This document shows, piece after piece, positions 4,929-6,505 of a DNA stretch of 6,505 nucleotides (positions within the stretch are counted from its first letter, which is position 1; each line of letters starts with the position of its first letter). The notes under the pieces are model-generated. The model was not told the origin of the DNA. It saw only the letters and a program-made list of their open reading frames with translations, and ran no database searches. Origin of the DNA: Desulfovibrio sp. GTDB taxonomy: Bacteria; Desulfobacterota; Desulfovibrionia; Desulfovibrionales; Desulfovibrionaceae. The stretch covers positions 1-6,505 of the forward strand of contig JALHHV010000247.1 in assembly GCA_022837365.1 (NCBI GenBank), in the 5' to 3' direction. The position numbers and the translations under genes were made by a program.

Positions 4929-4953
4929 CAGAACTAAAAATTCCGATAACCAT
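4897..4953 (-). CDS. Possible 18-residue hydrophobic micro-ORF
   Basis: ATG 4953 with GAGG eight bases upstream opens a short frame, MVIGIFSSVYCICYLYTV, ending in TGA at 4899-4897. It is hydrophobic like a membrane microprotein, but AT-rich DNA encodes such residues by chance. Its frame overlaps one arm of the inverted repeat. There is no other support, so treat it as speculative. Confidence 0.12.
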   Translation of the reverse strand: MVIGIFSSVYCICYLYTV

Positions 4954-5010
4954 AAACAAGACCTCAGAATTCTCCTTTCTTCACACCCGGCTCACCCCCC
5001 GCCATAACGC

Positions 5011-5050
5011 CGCGCGCCGGTCACGGAAGAAATCCCGTGCCCGGCGCGCG
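5011..5050 (-). terminator. Strong hairpin after the sigma-54 activator gene
   Basis: Ten perfect base pairs (cgcgcgccgg at 5011-5020 with ccggcgcgcg at 5041-5050) continue after one mismatch into five more (cacgg 5022-5026 with ccgtg 5035-5039) around an 8-base loop. It begins 24 bases past the TAG at 5077-5075. No T-run follows on the minus strand, so it is not a textbook intrinsic terminator. Termination helped by another factor, or mRNA 3'-end protection, would fit. Confidence 0.5.
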
Positions 5051-5074
5051 AAAGAACAACTTAGAAACAGCCCT

Positions 5075-6487
5075 CTAGCCGCGCAGCTTGTAGTCCTCCT
5101 TGCGCAGCCCGTGCCGGGTCATCAGCTTGTGCAGTTGCCGGGTGGTCACCCCGGCCAGCGCGGCGGTGCGCTGCACGCTGCCCCCGCACTGGGCCAGCGC
5201 CCGCTCCAGGTAGGCCCGCTCGAACACGTCCACCGAGCGGCGGCGCGCCTCGGCCAGGGGCAGGGTGGTGTCCACGGTGGCCAGCCGCCCGCCCCCGCCG
5301 GGGCCGAAGAATTCCGCCGGAAAGCTGTCCGGCGTGAGCACGTTGCTGCTTTCAAGGATACACGCCCGCTCGATGAGATTTTCCAGTTCGCGCACGTTGC
5401 CCGGCCAGTCGTAGCCCATGAAGGCGTCGATGACCTCCGGGTGGATGGACCGGATGTCCTTGACCATCTGGGCGTTGTAGCGGCGCACGAACAGTTCGGC
5501 CAACAGCAGCAGGTCTTCCTTGCGCTCGCGCAGGGGCGGCACGTCCACGGGAAACACGTTGAGCCGGTAGTACAGGTCGCGCCGGAAGCGCCCCTGCGCG
5601 CACAGCGCGGCCAGGTCCTCGTTGGTGGCGGCGATGACCCGCACGTCGGCCCGCAGCACCGCCTCGCCCCCCACCCGCTGGTAGGCCCGGTCCTGCAACA
5701 CGCCCAGCAGCTTGATCTGGGCCGACTGGCTGACCGTGCCGATTTCGTCCAGAAAGATGGTGCCGCCCTCGGCGATCTCGAACTTCCCCGGCTTCTTGCG
5801 CACCGCGCCGGTGAACGCGCCCTTCTCGTGGCCGAACAGTTCGCTTTCGATGAGCGTGTCCGGAATGGCCCCGCAGTGCACGCTGATGAACCGCCGCGAA
5901 CGCCGGTTGCTGTGGTTGTGGATCAGCCGGGCGATGAGGCTCTTGCCGGTGCCCGTCTCGCCCGTGAGCAGCACGGTGCTGCGCGTGCCCGCCACCAGCC
6001 GCACCTTGTCGAACACCTCGCGCATGCGCGGGCTGTTGGTGTGGGGCAGGTCCACCGCGTCGCCCGCCCAGTGGCGGTCGCGCAGGTAGTCCAGTTCCGA
6101 GCGCACCAGCGCCGATTCGTGCAGCTTCTGGGCGACAAGGCGCACCTCCTCCTCCAGCAGGGGGTACGACAGGTAGCCCCCGGCCCCGGCCTGCACCGCG
6201 TCCACGGCGTGGCGCACGGCGTCGGCTTCCGCCAGCACGATGATTTCGGCCGAGGGCACCCGGCGCTTCACCTCCCACACCGCCTCGTGCAGCACCCGGC
6301 GCGAGGGCTCGCGCCCTTCCAGCAACAGGCCGAGGTCGATCATCACCATGTCCAGCGCCCGGCCGGTGGCCTGGGCCAGCGCCTCTGGCCTGGTGCGGCA
6401 GGGAATGACCGTGACGTCGCCGGAAAAGCTGGCGCGCAGCACGTGCAGGGCGTCTTCGTGGGGGGTGACGGCGAGCAGGTATTTCAT
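5075..6487 (-). CDS. NtrC-family sigma-54-dependent transcriptional activator with degenerate receiver domain
   Basis: This 470-residue protein has three domains. Residues 1-120 have the receiver fold pattern with D51 at the phosphoacceptor position, but H10/E11 replace the acidic pair, A86 the conserved Thr/Ser and Y108 the conserved Lys (YLSYP). Residues about 150-380 are the AAA+ domain: Walker A GETGTGKS (176-183), GAFTGA (223-228) for sigma-54 contact, Walker B GGTIFLDE (241-248), sensor I AATNED, the arginine-finger region FRRDLYYR (301-308) and WPGNVREL (361-368). Residues about 420-462 form a Fis-type helix-turn-helix. It should bind upstream DNA and use ATP to open sigma-54 promoters. 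ATG 6487 has GAGGA four bases upstream and overlaps a TGA in another frame, suggesting an upstream partner gene, perhaps a kinase. Its target is unknown; the sigma-54-like site at 3664-3679 is a candidate. Confidence 0.95.
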   Translation of the reverse strand: MKYLLAVTPHEDALHVLRASFSGDVTVIPCRTRPEALAQATGRALDMVMIDLGLLLEGREPSRRVLHEAVWEVKRRVPSAEIIVLAEADAVRHAVDAVQAGAGGYLSYPLLEEEVRLVAQKLHESALVRSELDYLRDRHWAGDAVDLPHTNSPRMREVFDKVRLVAGTRSTVLLTGETGTGKSLIARLIHNHSNRRSRRFISVHCGAIPDTLIESELFGHEKGAFTGAVRKKPGKFEIAEGGTIFLDEIGTVSQSAQIKLLGVLQDRAYQRVGGEAVLRADVRVIAATNEDLAALCAQGRFRRDLYYRLNVFPVDVPPLRERKEDLLLLAELFVRRYNAQMVKDIRSIHPEVIDAFMGYDWPGNVRELENLIERACILESSNVLTPDSFPAEFFGPGGGGRLATVDTTLPLAEARRRSVDVFERAYLERALAQCGGSVQRTAALAGVTTRQLHKLMTRHGLRKEDYKLRG

Positions 6488-6505
6488 GCGGTCCTCGTTG
6501 CCCTT
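6484..6505 (-). CDS. Possible 3' end of an upstream gene (partial, runs off window)
   Basis: The regulator start is inside ATGA: a frame reading ...AGG ACC GCA TGA would end at 6484, overlapping the regulator ATG. Such overlaps are typical of coupled genes, and response regulators often follow a histidine kinase. Only about six codons are visible, so the gene and its identity are inferred. Confidence 0.3.

Larger units (their letters stand above)
4724..5074 (-). other. AT-rich intergenic region between the sigma-54 activator and the small-protein cluster
   Basis: This 351-base stretch has no convincing gene. Going downstream on the minus strand it holds a strong hairpin (5050-5011), an AT-rich island (about 4980-4770) containing a 10-bp inverted repeat (4928-4888) and an 18-codon hydrophobic open frame (4953-4897), a 33-bp imperfect palindrome (4827-4795), a promoter-like pair (4811-4783), and two competing short hairpins in the presumed leader (4767-4745). 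The AT content contrasts sharply with the GC-rich genes on both sides. Confidence 0.6.

Noticed and set aside
4966..5005. 13-codon frame from ATG 5005 ending at TGA just before the 18-codon micro-ORF
   Set aside because: Too short, no ribosome site, and no composition signal; chance is the simplest explanation.
1..6505. tRNA, rRNA, CRISPR array, insertion sequence or prophage signatures
   Set aside because: No cloverleaf-like sequence, regular spaced repeats, transposase or integrase frame, or terminal inverted repeats were seen.

Overview
The window is GC-rich and every gene I can support lies on the minus strand, so transcription runs from high to low coordinates. Gene content (a sigma-54 activator, a STAS-MlaE/MlaF/MlaD lipid transporter with a DPRRFLFG-type tail) and base composition suggest a Gram-negative deltaproteobacterium of the Desulfovibrio/Nitratidesulfovibrio kind. 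That assignment is an inference from style, not a match I could verify.

Layout in order of transcription. (1) 6487-5075: an NtrC-type sigma-54 activator with an eroded receiver domain. It starts inside an ATGA overlap that probably belongs to an upstream gene running off the window. (2) 5074-4724: a 351-base gene-free stretch with a very strong GC hairpin just after the regulator, then an AT-rich island holding a 10-bp inverted repeat, a 33-bp imperfect palindrome and a sigma-70-like promoter. (3) 4723-4316, 4191-3772 and 3558-3277: three small proteins of unknown function. They share a spacing-conserved C-terminal motif, G-x(5,6)-D-G-x5-V-x2-[YF]-x-[VL]-x-D, and look like diverged copies of one small beta-rich (OB-like) domain. 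The middle one has a signal peptide; the other two have none that I can see. A sigma-54-type -24/-12 element and a structured leader precede the third. (4) 3276-3021: a 256-base GC-rich gap. (5) 3020-5: a phospholipid-transport (Mla/MCE) operon, with a STAS-MlaE permease followed one base later by an MlaF-type ATPase whose frame continues into an MlaD-type MCE protein. A further operon gene probably starts at the left edge.

The Mla genes should form an inner-membrane ABC complex that moves phospholipid between the inner membrane and the periplasm: MlaE is the permease, the fused STAS domain takes the place of MlaB, MlaF is the ATPase and MlaD the periplasmic MCE ring. The sigma-54 activator and the sigma-54-like site before the third small gene suggest, without proving, that the small-protein cluster is under its control.

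Points most worth a second look: the in-frame ATPase-MCE join, which looks like a single-base event; the three-paralogue small-protein cluster; the degenerate receiver; the cysteine cluster in the STAS domain; and the layered inverted repeats in the two promoter regions.
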